Shown: in pieces, positions 16,999 through 25,554 of the stretch
Layout of the letters: every line of letters starts with the position of its first letter
Position numbering within the stretch: the first letter of the stretch is position 1
Assembly (NCBI GenBank): GCA_946567425.1
Contig: CAMNXF010000001.1
Location: 124,001 to 188,000, forward strand
DNA: 64,000 bases
Direction: 5' to 3'
Source of the DNA: an uncultured Clostridia bacterium
GTDB lineage: Bacteria; Bacillota; Clostridia; Oscillospirales; Ruminococcaceae
Notes under the pieces: generated by a model
Databases searched by the model: none
What the model saw: the letters and a program-made list of their open reading frames with translations, nothing else
What the model was told of the DNA's origin: nothing
Translations under genes and position numbers: made by a program

Positions 16999-17542
16999 CG
17001 AAAAATCCTCCTTTGATAAGACTATTCTTAAGTGATACCCTCATGCGCATAAGCGCGGTAGTCGCTGCCGTAACGGACATTCCCGCTTCCCTCGCCGCTT
17101 CCTTTACGCTGTACATCGAGAAATATCGATATACAAACAGCCTTTGCTGTTTGTCAGGCAAGGTTTTGACCCAATCGTTCACTGCTACTGCAAGTTCCGC
17201 TTTTTCCGCCTCGTTTTGAACATTATACACGGACGGTAAGCACTCGTCAAGCTCCGAAAGCAGCTTTGTATCGCGCATTGCAGCGGTATTGTAGCGCAGC
17301 TTGTCAATAGCCCTGCGCCGCGTTATTCTGCAAACGTATGGAAGCAGCTTTTCGGGTCTGTCGGGCGGAATGCTGTTCCAGACGGCGTAAAGCGCGTCGT
17401 TTACACACTCCTCCGCATCCTCGGGAGACTTTAATATCCCGAGGGCGATTTTCATAAGCAAACGGCTGTATTTTGCTTTCAGCTCCGCCAGTCCTTTTTC
17501 ATCGCGGTTAAACATAAGGTCCGTCATCATTATGTCTTCCAT
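16988..17542 (-). CDS. ECF RNA polymerase sigma factor
   Basis: A 184-residue extracytoplasmic-function sigma-70. Region 2 spans about residues 20-90 (LLMKIALGILKSPEDAEECVNDALYAVWNSIP), and region 4 about residues 120-180 with the helix-turn-helix MYSVKEAAREAGMSVTAATT. AGGAGGTGAT precedes the ATG. The downstream overlapping gene is probably its anti-sigma factor. An inverted repeat sits in its upstream region. Confidence 0.9.
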   Translation of the reverse strand: MEDIMMTDLMFNRDEKGLAELKAKYSRLLMKIALGILKSPEDAEECVNDALYAVWNSIPPDRPEKLLPYVCRITRRRAIDKLRYNTAAMRDTKLLSELDECLPSVYNVQNEAEKAELAVAVNDWVKTLPDKQQRLFVYRYFSMYSVKEAAREAGMSVTAATTALMRMRVSLKNSLIKGGFFDEH

Positions 17543-17570
17543 TTTATCACCTCCTGTTTATATACTCGAA

Positions 17571-17588
17571 GACAAATCACGGTTTGTC
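17571..17588 (-). promoter_or_regulatory. Inverted repeat upstream of ECF sigma gene
   Basis: GACAAA-6-TTTGTC forms a symmetric site 30 bases before the sigma gene. It may be an operator or part of an autoregulated ECF promoter. Confidence 0.4.
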
Positions 17589-17651
17589 ACAAATTTAATG
17601 GGCTTTTTAAAAATACCCGTCTGCGGCGGAAAACGGCAAATTAAACAATTT

Positions 17652-17682
17652 GAGGCTGCACGTTTGTACAGCCTCTTTTTTT
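17652..17682 (+). terminator. Hairpin with T run upstream of ECF operon
   Basis: GAGGCTG / CAGCCTC stem with a 10-base loop, then seven T on the plus strand. It is located downstream of the minus-strand aldo/keto reductase gene. In that direction the T run is poor, so its role is uncertain. Confidence 0.5.
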
Positions 17683-17690
17683 GCATTTTC

Positions 17691-18629
17691 TTACATCTCG
17701 CGTTCCCAACCGCGCAGCGTTTTCACATTTGATTTTTCGGCAAGCTCCTCAAGCAAGGCGATCTCCTCTTTATCGAGAATTATCTTTGCGGTTCGCGCAG
17801 CTTCCTCGGCTTGACCTACCTTTGTAACGCCGATTATCGGCAGCGTTCCCTTGGCGATCGCCCATGCCGCCGCGATCTGCGCGGGCGCGGCGGAGTGCCG
17901 TTCGCCGATACGGCGCATTTCCCCGATAAGCGTTTCCAGCTCGGGAAGAATGCCGTTGTAGGATTTCGCGCGCGAGCTGCCCTCGGGGAACGGGTGAGCG
18001 CGGTCGTATTTCCCCGTAAGCGCGCCTTGCTCCAGCACCATATATGAGTAGAACGCAATGCCGTTTGACGTGCAGTAATCAAGTATCCCCGCGCGCTCCG
18101 ACGAACGGTGCAGCAGGCTGTAATGGTTCTGCACCGCCGAAAGCTTCAGCCCCTCTGCTCCGAGAATTTCCCCTACGCGCTTTATCTCAGCAAGGTTGTG
18201 ATTTGACACGCCGACAGACCTTATCAGCCCCTCCTTTGCGAGCGGTATCAGCTCGGGAGTCCAGCGCTCCACGTCGGTGGGATTGTGTATCCAATAAACG
18301 TCAATAAAATCGACGTTCAGGCGTTTAAGGCTGCCCTCCAGCATTTCGCGCACGGCGTTCGGGGAATTACCCGCGATCTGCGGCGTGAATTTGGTGGAAA
18401 TGACCACATCATCGCGGTTCACGTTCTTGATAAATTCGCCAAGTATCGTCTCGGAACTGCCCATACCGTATACGGGTGCGGTGTCCCAGATATTCAGTCT
18501 GCACTCGATTGCCTTATCGAACACGGGTTTTAAGTCTTCGGCGGTGAGATAATTCCCGAAAACCTTGTCGCCGCCCGTATCTCCAACGCCCCACGACCAC
18601 GCGCCGAGGGCGATCTCAGACTTAACCAT
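17691..18629 (-). CDS. Aldo/keto reductase
   Basis: A 312-residue NADPH-dependent oxidoreductase with the (alpha/beta)8 fold. The catalytic tetrad is visible: Asp49 and Tyr54 in DTAPVYG, Lys80 in STKF and His115 in WIHNP. C-terminal cofactor residues lie in the GTLPIIGVTKVGQ segment. The substrate cannot be inferred. It is downstream of lysA on the same strand, separated by a terminator-like hairpin. Confidence 0.92.
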   Translation of the reverse strand: MVKSEIALGAWSWGVGDTGGDKVFGNYLTAEDLKPVFDKAIECRLNIWDTAPVYGMGSSETILGEFIKNVNRDDVVISTKFTPQIAGNSPNAVREMLEGSLKRLNVDFIDVYWIHNPTDVERWTPELIPLAKEGLIRSVGVSNHNLAEIKRVGEILGAEGLKLSAVQNHYSLLHRSSERAGILDYCTSNGIAFYSYMVLEQGALTGKYDRAHPFPEGSSRAKSYNGILPELETLIGEMRRIGERHSAAPAQIAAAWAIAKGTLPIIGVTKVGQAEEAARTAKIILDKEEIALLEELAEKSNVKTLRGWEREM

Positions 18630-18646
18630 AAAAACCTCCGTTAAAA

Positions 18647-18672
18647 TTCTCCCCCGCCGAATACGGGGGAAA
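18647..18672 (-). terminator. Terminator downstream of lysA
   Basis: On the minus strand, TTTTCCCCC pairs with GGGGGAgAA, and TTTT follows. It lies just after the lysA stop. Confidence 0.6.
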
Positions 18673-18677
18673 AGAAA

Positions 18678-19949
18678 TTAAAGTTCAAATTTTCCTTTTG
18701 CGAAGTCGAACGTCACGAAATAGTCCTCGGGGGTCTCCGCGCGGCGAATGAGCTTAACGCTGTTGTCCTCGCGCAGCAGCAGCTCGGCGCTTCTCAGCTT
18801 GCCGTTGTAGTTGTAGCCCATTGAGAACCCGTGCGCCCCTGTGTCGTGAATTGCGATATAGTCGCCTAGGTCGATTTTCGGGAGCATACGGTCAACCGCG
18901 AATTTGTCGCAGTTCTCGCAAAGTCCGCCCGTCACGTCGTACTTATGATCGCATGGAGCGTTCTCCTTGCCGAGCACGGTAATGTGGTGATAAGAGCCGT
19001 AGATCGCGGGGCGCATTAAATTCGCAGCGCACGCGTCCAACCCGATATACTCCTTGTAGATGTGTTTTTCGCGGATAGCCGTCGCGATAAGCATACCGTA
19101 AGGCGCGAGCATAAACCGCCCGAGCTCAGAAAACAGAGCGACATCGCCCATTCCCGCAGGAACAAGAATTTCCTTGTAAGCCTCGCGGACCTTTTCGCCG
19201 ATTACCGCGATATCGTTCGCGGGTTGATCGGGTTTATACGGAATACCGACGCCGCCGCTGAGGTTGATGAACGATAACTCCACGCCCGCCTTTTCCTTGA
19301 TCTCCACAGCCGCCTTGAACATTATCCGCGCAAGAGTGGGATAATAGTCGTTGGTGAGCGTGTTCGAGGCAAGGAACGCGTGCATTCCGAAACGCTTTGC
19401 TCCCTTTGCTTTCAATATCTTATAGCCCTCGATTATCTGTTCGTGAGTAAAGCCGTACTTTGCGTCGCGCGGCGTGTCCATAACGTTCGGTGAGCCGTCG
19501 GTCTTGAACTCTCCGCCGGGATTGTAACGGCAGCAGATAGTCTCGGGAATGCCCGTCAGCTTGTCGAGAACGTCAATATGCGTAAAGTCATCGAGATTGA
19601 TTATCGCGCCAAGCTCGAACGCCTTTTTAAAGTCCTCGTCCGGAGTGGCATTGGAGCTGAACATAATGTCATGCCCCTTTGCGCCGACCTCGTCGGACAG
19701 CAGCAGCTCGGTGTAGCTCGAGCAGTCGAAGCCGCAGCCCTCGCTCTGCAATACCTTCATAATAAACGGGTTGGGGGTCGCCTTTACCGCGAAATATTCG
19801 CGGAAGCCTTTATTCCACGAAAACGCGGCTTTCAGGGCACGGGCGTTCTCGCGTATTCCCTTTTCGTCGTAAATGTGAAAGGGCGTGGGATAGCTTTTTA
19901 CTATCTCGTCTATTTGTTCCTTTGTAACAAAAGGTTTTTTCTCTGCCAT
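18678..19949 (-). CDS. lysA: Diaminopimelate decarboxylase
   Basis: LysA removes CO2 from meso-diaminopimelate to give L-lysine. The 423-residue protein is a fold-type III PLP enzyme. The PLP lysine is probably Lys56 (YFAVKATPNP), glycine-rich phosphate binding is at LSGGVGIPY, and the active-site cysteine motif is LCENCDKF, with the closing segment YNYNGKLRSAELLL. No lysine riboswitch fits the 20-base gap upstream, so it may be co-transcribed with the genes before it. Confidence 0.95.
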   Translation of the reverse strand: MAEKKPFVTKEQIDEIVKSYPTPFHIYDEKGIRENARALKAAFSWNKGFREYFAVKATPNPFIMKVLQSEGCGFDCSSYTELLLSDEVGAKGHDIMFSSNATPDEDFKKAFELGAIINLDDFTHIDVLDKLTGIPETICCRYNPGGEFKTDGSPNVMDTPRDAKYGFTHEQIIEGYKILKAKGAKRFGMHAFLASNTLTNDYYPTLARIMFKAAVEIKEKAGVELSFINLSGGVGIPYKPDQPANDIAVIGEKVREAYKEILVPAGMGDVALFSELGRFMLAPYGMLIATAIREKHIYKEYIGLDACAANLMRPAIYGSYHHITVLGKENAPCDHKYDVTGGLCENCDKFAVDRMLPKIDLGDYIAIHDTGAHGFSMGYNYNGKLRSAELLLREDNSVKLIRRAETPEDYFVTFDFAKGKFEL

Positions 19950-19969
19950 TGTATGTACCTCTCTTTTGT

Positions 19970-20572
19970 TTATTTCTCTTTACGGAAAACCGAAAACAGA
20001 CTCTTGAAAAAGCGCGTAATGGGATTTCCGATCTTCTTTTCGGCTTTTGCGAGAAGACCGCGCGCGTTATCGTTCGGCAATATCCGCATTGATGCTTCAA
20101 AGCACTTCTTTGCCTTGCGGTAATCGCCCGCCGCCATATAAACTCTGCCCAGATCGTTATAGCGGTAATGCACATAATTTTCCTCGCGAAGCTCGGGAGT
20201 ATTGCAGTAATCAATGCAAAACTTCAGACAGTCTATCGCGTCCTGTATCAGCTCTGGTGTGGAATATTTCTCGTTCTCAACTATCTCCTCGAGCGTAGTG
20301 TAATATTCCCAGCGAAGATCATAGGACGCGGGGTCAAGCTCTATTGACTTGCGATAATACGGTATGCCGTTGTCGAGATCGTTCCCGAACACCACGACCA
20401 TACAGCCCGCATGGGAGCAGAGCTTTGCAAGTGCCTTACATTCCTCGCCGTCGGGAGAGGGGCATTGTCCGAGGATATTTTCCACGTCGGAGATAAACTC
20501 TTTCGTCTCGGCTTCGGTCTCAAGCTTGCACCTGTTAAATTTTTGGTAAAACGCGTCTATTTGAGCGTTCAA
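19970..20572 (-). CDS. TPR-like protein
   Basis: A 200-residue helical protein with at least two tetratricopeptide-like units: GIPYYRKSIELDPASYDLRWEYY near residues 68-90 and NDLGRVYMAAGDYRKAKKCFEASM near residues 138-162. TPR units mediate protein contacts. It lies four bases from the membrane protein gene upstream and just before lysA. No specific function can be given. Confidence 0.75.
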   Translation of the reverse strand: MNAQIDAFYQKFNRCKLETEAETKEFISDVENILGQCPSPDGEECKALAKLCSHAGCMVVVFGNDLDNGIPYYRKSIELDPASYDLRWEYYTTLEEIVENEKYSTPELIQDAIDCLKFCIDYCNTPELREENYVHYRYNDLGRVYMAAGDYRKAKKCFEASMRILPNDNARGLLAKAEKKIGNPITRFFKSLFSVFRKEK

Positions 20573-20576
20573 TTCC

Positions 20577-21110
20577 TCAATGTTTATTTTGTTCAGCCTC
20601 TTTCTCTTTGATCATAGTTACCGCGAATGCCGCCGCGATACACACGCAGTCGAGCGCAAGCCCTCCCGAGAGCAGAAATGCCGCGCATATCATCACAACC
20701 GCAATGCCGATACGTAGCACCCATGCTCTCCGACCGCCGCCCCTCGCGAACCACGCGAAAAATGCGAACAGCGGAGTAAACAGCGCAAAAACGCTCCAGC
20801 CCGTTACGAAGCTGCGCGAATAGTACAGCTCCCCGAGCATGGCAGTAAGATAGTACGCGGCTATCATTGCCGCGCAGAACAGCAGCACATACGCCGCCGA
20901 GCGGAACGGACTTTTCGTGAACATGCAGATCGACGTGCAGATAAATATCCAGACGCACATTCCCGAGGTCAGGTTGCCGAGCACCTCAGAGCTTATATCC
21001 CAATATTTTGACAGCGCGCCCGCGGCAGCGCCCAGCAACGCGAACATTAAGCAGAACATCAATGTCTTCCAAACGGGGCTTGGGCGCTTTGTCCTTGTTT
21101 TAAACGTCAT
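20577..21110 (-). CDS. Polytopic membrane protein of unknown function
   Basis: A 177-residue protein with five to six hydrophobic helices, starting near residue 15 (LMFCLMFALLGAAAGAL) and ending near residue 165; the tail is charged (KEKEAEQNKH). The segment AAYVLLFCAAMIAAYYLTAMLGE resembles small DUF6518-like membrane proteins, though this is weak. It overlaps the upstream esterase gene by four bases. Confidence 0.7.
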   Translation of the reverse strand: MTFKTRTKRPSPVWKTLMFCLMFALLGAAAGALSKYWDISSEVLGNLTSGMCVWIFICTSICMFTKSPFRSAAYVLLFCAAMIAAYYLTAMLGELYYSRSFVTGWSVFALFTPLFAFFAWFARGGGRRAWVLRIGIAVVMICAAFLLSGGLALDCVCIAAAFAVTMIKEKEAEQNKH

Positions 21111-21916
21111 ACGTTCATATATTTATTGAGGAACTCGATCGACAGCCCTATCCAGCGGCGGCAGTTGTCGAGGTAGAACGCCTCGTTCCAGCCGGTTGCC
21201 TTGTCGCAGGTGGACAAGCCGTGCGGTCCTTCGTCGAAAATGTGCAGCTCGACGGGTACTTTGTTGGAAATGCACGCTTTCGCCATTACAAGCGAATTGT
21301 GCGCGGGAACGCAGTCGTCGTTGGCAGTGTGCCACATGAATATCGGCGGAGTTTTCGGGGTGACGCGGTTTTCAAGCGACAAGCGCGACAGATCAGAGCG
21401 GTTCGGCTCTTCCCCGAGAAGTATCTCGAAGCTGCCGACGTGCGGAGCGGTAACGCCGCTGATAACTGGATAACAAAGCACGGCGGCGTTCGGACGGAGC
21501 TCCTCAGGCTGGCAGTTTAGTGTTTTCACTACGAGATTGTCATTCCACATCGTCGCGAGACAGCCGGCAAGGTGTCCTCCCGACGAGCAGCCGAGCACGG
21601 CGATCTTGTTCGAGTCTATGTGAAATTCCTCCGCGCGCATACGTATCTTGTAAAACGTATACGCCGCGTCAAGAAGCGCCGCGGGGAATTTCGCGTTGAC
21701 GGAATATGTCACAGTAAACGCCGCATAGCCCGCCGCCAGATATTGCAGCGCAATAGGCTCTCCCTCGCGGTCGGAGCAGTGGTTGTAGCCGCCGCCCGGA
21801 AAGATCACCACGGACGGACGCTTTTCGCAGTACGGCAGCCCTGCGATGCTGTCCGGAAGATACGCCTTTACAAACGCGGTCTTTTCGGGATTTATCGAAA
21901 AAGTTTTTACGGTCAT
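21107..21916 (-). CDS. Alpha/beta hydrolase, acetyl-xylan-esterase-like
   Basis: A 269-residue serine hydrolase of the BD-FAE/esterase-lipase group. The oxyanion loop is FPGGGY (residues 39-44), the nucleophile elbow is GCSSGG with Ser111, the acid is in ANDDCVP and the His is in GPHGLS. No signal peptide, so it is cytoplasmic. Esterases of this group often deacetylate carbohydrates, consistent with nearby glycan genes, but the substrate is inference. The ATG at 21916 has GGGAGG upstream; an ATG 45 bases earlier has no site and is too close to the promoter. Confidence 0.85.
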   Translation of the reverse strand: MTVKTFSINPEKTAFVKAYLPDSIAGLPYCEKRPSVVIFPGGGYNHCSDREGEPIALQYLAAGYAAFTVTYSVNAKFPAALLDAAYTFYKIRMRAEEFHIDSNKIAVLGCSSGGHLAGCLATMWNDNLVVKTLNCQPEELRPNAAVLCYPVISGVTAPHVGSFEILLGEEPNRSDLSRLSLENRVTPKTPPIFMWHTANDDCVPAHNSLVMAKACISNKVPVELHIFDEGPHGLSTCDKATGWNEAFYLDNCRRWIGLSIEFLNKYMNV

Positions 21917-21970
21917 AGCTTTAAAACCTCCCGTTGAATTATCCGTCTGAACTGACGGCATTATATTTTA

Positions 21971-21999
21971 ATTATAACATTTTCTTTCTCATAAATCAA
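21971..21999 (-). promoter_or_regulatory. Sigma-A promoter of esterase gene
   Basis: Minus strand TTGATT (21994-21999), 17 bases, TATAAT (21971-21976). Confidence 0.75.
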
Positions 22000-22015
22000 G
22001 AGGTAAAATAAAAGA

Positions 22016-22046
22016 AAAATGCCCGAAACCGTTTTCGGACACTTTT
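22016..22046 (-). terminator. Terminator of SUKH gene unit
   Basis: On the minus strand TGTCCGAAA-ACGG-TTTCGGGCA is followed by TTTTTC. It stands directly after the SUKH gene stop. Confidence 0.75.
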
Positions 22047-22049
22047 TGC

Positions 22050-22646
22050 TCAATCGTCGCTGCCGTTATACACGCGGTCAAGAAAATCATAAAAATTTTC
22101 GGCTATCGGTTCGGCGAGCTTTTCAAGCTGCTCTTTCGGTACTTCCCTGCCCTCGTCCTCAAATTCGTATTGCAGATCGAACAGCTCCTCATGCGGAAAC
22201 TGTACGATCGGACAATTTTCCTCGTCGGGCATATTCTTGAGGTCGACGCAGCGGATAAAGTAGCCCTCCTTATCCCATACAAACGGAAGATACCCGTTTG
22301 CGGTAAGGTGCGGATTATACGCGTTGTCAAGCTCTTCAAACGGCTCGTCAGGCATATTTCTGCCCAACGCCCCGTCAAAGCAGTGATGACAGACGGTGAA
22401 GAACGCCTTTACGCCGTTCGGGAATGCAAATCCGTATTCCTCCTCATATTCCGCGATGTCCTTGTCGGAAACGGCGGACGGTATCAGCTTCCAAGTATTC
22501 CATTCCTCGTTCGGGTCTGCACCGTCCGCCAGCATCTCCTCGGGGAGATCGCACATCTGCAAGGCGACAGGCGCTTCTTCGCTCAGCTTCTTGTACATTC
22601 GCTCAAAAAAATCCCTCATAAACGCTTTGGCGCCGTTAATATCCAT
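22050..22646 (-). CDS. SMI1/KNR4 (SUKH) family protein
   Basis: A 198-residue cytoplasmic protein. The SUKH pattern is seen around residues 55-130: IPSAVSDKDIAEYEEEYGFAFP, then VKAFFTVCHHCFDG and further on GYLPFVWDKEGYFIRCVD. SUKH proteins are a large immunity-protein group of bacterial polymorphic toxin systems, but many stand alone. There is no toxin gene next to it. It lies three bases after a small unknown gene. Confidence 0.8.
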   Translation of the reverse strand: MDINGAKAFMRDFFERMYKKLSEEAPVALQMCDLPEEMLADGADPNEEWNTWKLIPSAVSDKDIAEYEEEYGFAFPNGVKAFFTVCHHCFDGALGRNMPDEPFEELDNAYNPHLTANGYLPFVWDKEGYFIRCVDLKNMPDEENCPIVQFPHEELFDLQYEFEDEGREVPKEQLEKLAEPIAENFYDFLDRVYNGSDD

Positions 22647-22647
22647 T

Positions 22648-22851
22648 TCATTCTCCTTTAAACGTCAATCCGTATCTCTCGTAGAACGCGGCAATATCGT
22701 CCGTGTTCCTCACCAGCTCCGCGCAGATGAGCTTCTTTTCAGCGGCGCTGTAAAAGCCGATCGTTTTCTCGCCCGTGCAGGTGGAGCTTTCCGTTCTGAT
22801 GTCGCGCTCCGAAAACCCGTTGGGGATGGGCAGCGTTTTTTTTCGTTTCAC
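22648..22851 (-). CDS. Small protein of unknown function
   Basis: A 67-residue product starting at GTG, overlapping no gene but beginning two bases after the glycosyltransferase stop. The sequence has TGEKTIGFYSAAEKKLICAELVRNTDDIAAFYERYGL-type alternating charged and hydrophobic residues and no signal peptide. The tight packing between two genes and clean coding pattern support it; no family is recognised. Confidence 0.55.
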   Translation of the reverse strand: MKRKKTLPIPNGFSERDIRTESSTCTGEKTIGFYSAAEKKLICAELVRNTDDIAAFYERYGLTFKGE

Positions 22852-22853
22852 TG

Positions 22854-24194
22854 TTACTCGCCCCGTTTCAGCTTTTCCTTGATCTTTTCCCAGCGTTCGC
22901 GGCTTTTGCTCCGCGATTCCTTTAGCTCGGCGGGGATACTGCGGAAGCGCATTATATTGTCGGTGATATTGTCCATCATCACGAAAAATTCTTCTTGGAT
23001 AACGTTCTCGCGGCGCTGAGACTGCCCGCTCATGCAACGCTCTATAACCGCGCCGTATCGGTCGTAGGCACGCTTTACGGAGGTTTCCCATGATATGTAG
23101 ACCTCGTTCATGGCGTGCTCGCCGATCTGATGCATCTCGGTGCGGTGTCCGACCGCGAACTCCAGTTTCTTGGCGATGTCGGCGGGATCAGCGGCGGAAA
23201 GTATTCCTGTCCGTCCGTCGGTAATTCCCTCGGCGGCGCAGCTCCCCTTAATAAGCAGCGAGCCCACTCCGCAGGCGGCAGCCTCGCGGACTACTATGCC
23301 GTTGGTGTCATACTCGGACGGGAATAAAAACAACTCGCCTGCCGTATAGAATACGCGCAGCTCCTCGCGGTCGCTTACCGCACCCGCAAAAATGCATTTG
23401 TCCGCAAGCCCCAGCTCGTTTACATAATCCTCCATTTCCCGCCTGTCCATGCCGTCGCCGACGAACATCATACGATAGTCCAGACCCTTTTCGTCGATTA
23501 TCTTCAGTGCGTCCAGAATAAGTCTGATACCCTTGTACCAGAGCAGTCTGCCCACAAACATAAACAGAATTACGTCCTCGGGTATATCGTAGGCTTGGCG
23601 GAGCGCTTCCGCGTCACGCTTGTCCGCCCGCCCCATCGGGAAGTCGACGCCGTTCTCCATTACCACATAGTCGCCCTCGTAGCCGAGACTGCGGAGATTT
23701 TCTCCCGCGCCGCGGCTGACCGTCCATACCTCATCGCACGCGGAGATGTTGTTAATAACGAACTTTATCGCCTGCTCCGACATCAGCTTGTTGGGCAGCG
23801 CGCGCCTTATATCTATGTCAAATTTTGTGTGGTAGGTAAGCACTATCGGCACGTTGGTTTTTTCGCGGAGAACTCTCGCCATCATAGTCGACGCGAATGG
23901 GCAGTGACTGTGGATAATGTCGAATTCCTCCGTCGAAAGCGCATCGAGCTTCTTACAGGAAAACGGATATCCCGCGCGGTATCCGCAAAGCTTTTCGGTT
24001 ATCGGCAAGCTGCGGTAGCGAAACACCTCAAACGGGTAATTATCCTCCGCGCCGGGGTATTCGGGAGTTACCACCGCCGCCTTGCCCAACTCTTTGGTAA
24101 TAATGTTTGCGTAATTTATAACCGCGTTTGCCACGCCGTCGATCACAGGCGGAAACGAATCGTTCATCAAACATACGTTAAGCTTTTTGTCCAT
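22854..24194 (-). CDS. Glycosyltransferase family 4
   Basis: A 446-residue GT-B fold enzyme. The N-terminal acceptor domain begins with NVCLMNDSFPPVIDGVANAV. The nucleotide-sugar domain has FVGRLLWYKGIRLILDAL and the E-x7-E motif EYDTNGIVVREA. It resembles diacylglycerol glucosyltransferases that make membrane glycolipids, and alpha-mannosyltransferases, from which sequence alone does not separate it. A charged C-terminal tail (RSKSRERWEKIKEKLKRGE) may bind the membrane surface. Confidence 0.87.
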   Translation of the reverse strand: MDKKLNVCLMNDSFPPVIDGVANAVINYANIITKELGKAAVVTPEYPGAEDNYPFEVFRYRSLPITEKLCGYRAGYPFSCKKLDALSTEEFDIIHSHCPFASTMMARVLREKTNVPIVLTYHTKFDIDIRRALPNKLMSEQAIKFVINNISACDEVWTVSRGAGENLRSLGYEGDYVVMENGVDFPMGRADKRDAEALRQAYDIPEDVILFMFVGRLLWYKGIRLILDALKIIDEKGLDYRMMFVGDGMDRREMEDYVNELGLADKCIFAGAVSDREELRVFYTAGELFLFPSEYDTNGIVVREAAACGVGSLLIKGSCAAEGITDGRTGILSAADPADIAKKLEFAVGHRTEMHQIGEHAMNEVYISWETSVKRAYDRYGAVIERCMSGQSQRRENVIQEEFFVMMDNITDNIMRFRSIPAELKESRSKSRERWEKIKEKLKRGE

Positions 24195-24239
24195 ATCATA
24201 ACCTCTTCCGGAAAATTATTGCACATAACTTGTATTTTT

Positions 24240-24268
24240 ATTATAGCGTAAAACGTTTACAAAATCAA
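24240..24268 (-). promoter_or_regulatory. Glycosyltransferase promoter with operator-like spacer
   Basis: Minus strand TTGATT (24263-24268), 17 bases, TATAAT (24240-24245). The spacer holds the near-palindrome GTAAACGTTTTAC (24248-24260), which resembles LacI-family operators. Confidence 0.7.
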
Positions 24269-24302
24269 GGGCGTTTTGCGATTTTTTTGTAAAGATTTAG
24301 TA

Positions 24303-24420
24303 AAGGCAACACCGCACAATTCGTCCTAGCAAGGCATACAGTCTTGCGTCGACCTCATTGTACAATCTGCCGGAAATCTGTCTGCGCAACCGCTCGACAA
24401 TAATTGTGCGGTGTTGCCTT
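24303..24420. mobile_element. MITE-like inverted-repeat element, 118 bp
   Basis: The ends AAGGCAACACCGCACAATT (24303-24321) and their exact complement (24402-24420) form 19-base perfect terminal inverted repeats around an interior without a gene. This has the form of a non-autonomous transposable element. No clear target duplication is seen. Confidence 0.72.
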
Positions 24421-24448
24421 AAGCGGATGTATTTGCGCACATTGTATA

Positions 24449-24610
24449 AGAGCCTGTTTAGTATCTCTCAGCACGCGTCCTTTCGGAAATTTTGTCGCTG
24501 ACTGCGTTAAAAATCCTTGAAATACATACAGTATTCCTGCGGATTTTTGCCTTGTCATCGTCAAAATTTGCTTCGAAAATCCACGCACTTCGAGATACTT
24601 AACAGGCTCT
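24449..24610. mobile_element. MITE-like inverted-repeat element, 162 bp
   Basis: AGAGCCTGTTTAGTATCTC (24449-24467) and its complement with one mismatch (24592-24610) bound a 162 bp element without a gene. The interior near 24520-24550 (CCTTGAAATACATACAGTA) resembles the interior of the element at 57335. The bases between this element and the one before it hold nothing else. Confidence 0.72.
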
Positions 24611-24619
24611 AATATCGTC

Positions 24620-24650
24620 AAAAACCTCCCTTTTAACGGGGAGGTTTTTT
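24620..24650. terminator. Bidirectional terminator after sugar ABC operon
   Basis: AAAACCTCCC / GGGAGGTTTT stem with a short loop and T runs on both strands, 20 bases beyond the end of the permease gene. Confidence 0.85.
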
Positions 24651-24669
24651 GAATATTCTGCTGGACCGC

Positions 24670-25554
24670 TTATTCCTTTACCGAACCCGAAACAAGGTTT
24701 GAGTAAATGGACTTTTGCAGCGAAAGGAAGATTATCAGCGTAGGAACGATACAGATGACGATCCCCGCGAAGATGACCTCCCACTGTGCTCCGTACGGAC
24801 CGATAAAGTTGTACAGCGCCGTTGATACTGTTTCGTGGTGAGGAATGTAGAGGTTTGCGGTGTAGAAGTCGTTGTAAATTCCAACGAACTTGATAACAAG
24901 CACTGTTGCTATCGCGGGGCGCAGCATCGGAAGAATTATGCGCCAATATACTCCGGGATAGGAGCAGCCCTCAAGAAACGCGCTCTCGTCAAGCGATACC
25001 GATATGTTGTCGAGAAACTGCATAAAAATCTGGATAGATACGATGTCCGTGCCGATGTACATAAGGATCGGTGCGAGATAGTTGTCGTGCAGACCCATTG
25101 CGTTTACGATCTGGAAAACCGTAACCTGCATGGAAATACTCGGAAGCAGCGCCACAATAAGGAAAATAGTCTTGACGATCTTGGTATACAGCATTGAGAA
25201 ACGCTGAAGAACAAAAGCCGTCATAGTACCCGTAATGATCGTTCCAAAGCAGGAAATGATCTCAATAAGGAACGTATTTCCCAAACCGAGCAAAACGTGA
25301 CCTTTGGTAAACGCGGTTATGTAGTTGGAAAACTGCGGCACTTCGGGAAGCGCGAAAACGTTCGACTGCAAATACTCCGTGCCGGTTTTAAGCGAACCGA
25401 GCAGAACAATGACCAGAGGAATAAGAACCACCAGACAGCATACGACCAGAAAAACGTATTTCAGTACCTGAAACGCAATTCTTACCGACTTCGGCGTTTC
25501 CTTGAATTGATAACTTTTTATGCTTGTATAAGTTTCTTTAGCCATATCCGTCAC
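24670..25554 (-). CDS. Sugar ABC transporter permease (MalG type)
   Basis: A 294-residue inner-membrane permease with six predicted helices. The EAA loop that meets the ATPase is visible near residues 190-210 (ESAFLEGCSYPGVYWRIILPMLRPAI, with the conserved Gly). MalG-type proteins pair with the MalF-type permease encoded just upstream (four-base overlap). No ATP-binding subunit is in the operon, so a shared MsmX-like ATPase encoded elsewhere is expected. Confidence 0.92.
   Translation of the reverse strand: MTDMAKETYTSIKSYQFKETPKSVRIAFQVLKYVFLVVCCLVVLIPLVIVLLGSLKTGTEYLQSNVFALPEVPQFSNYITAFTKGHVLLGLGNTFLIEIISCFGTIITGTMTAFVLQRFSMLYTKIVKTIFLIVALLPSISMQVTVFQIVNAMGLHDNYLAPILMYIGTDIVSIQIFMQFLDNISVSLDESAFLEGCSYPGVYWRIILPMLRPAIATVLVIKFVGIYNDFYTANLYIPHHETVSTALYNFIGPYGAQWEVIFAGIVICIVPTLIIFLSLQKSIYSNLVSGSVKE

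Noticed and set aside
24303-24610. CRISPR-like repeats
   Set aside because: The repeats are inverted pairs at the ends of two elements, not direct repeats with regular spacers.
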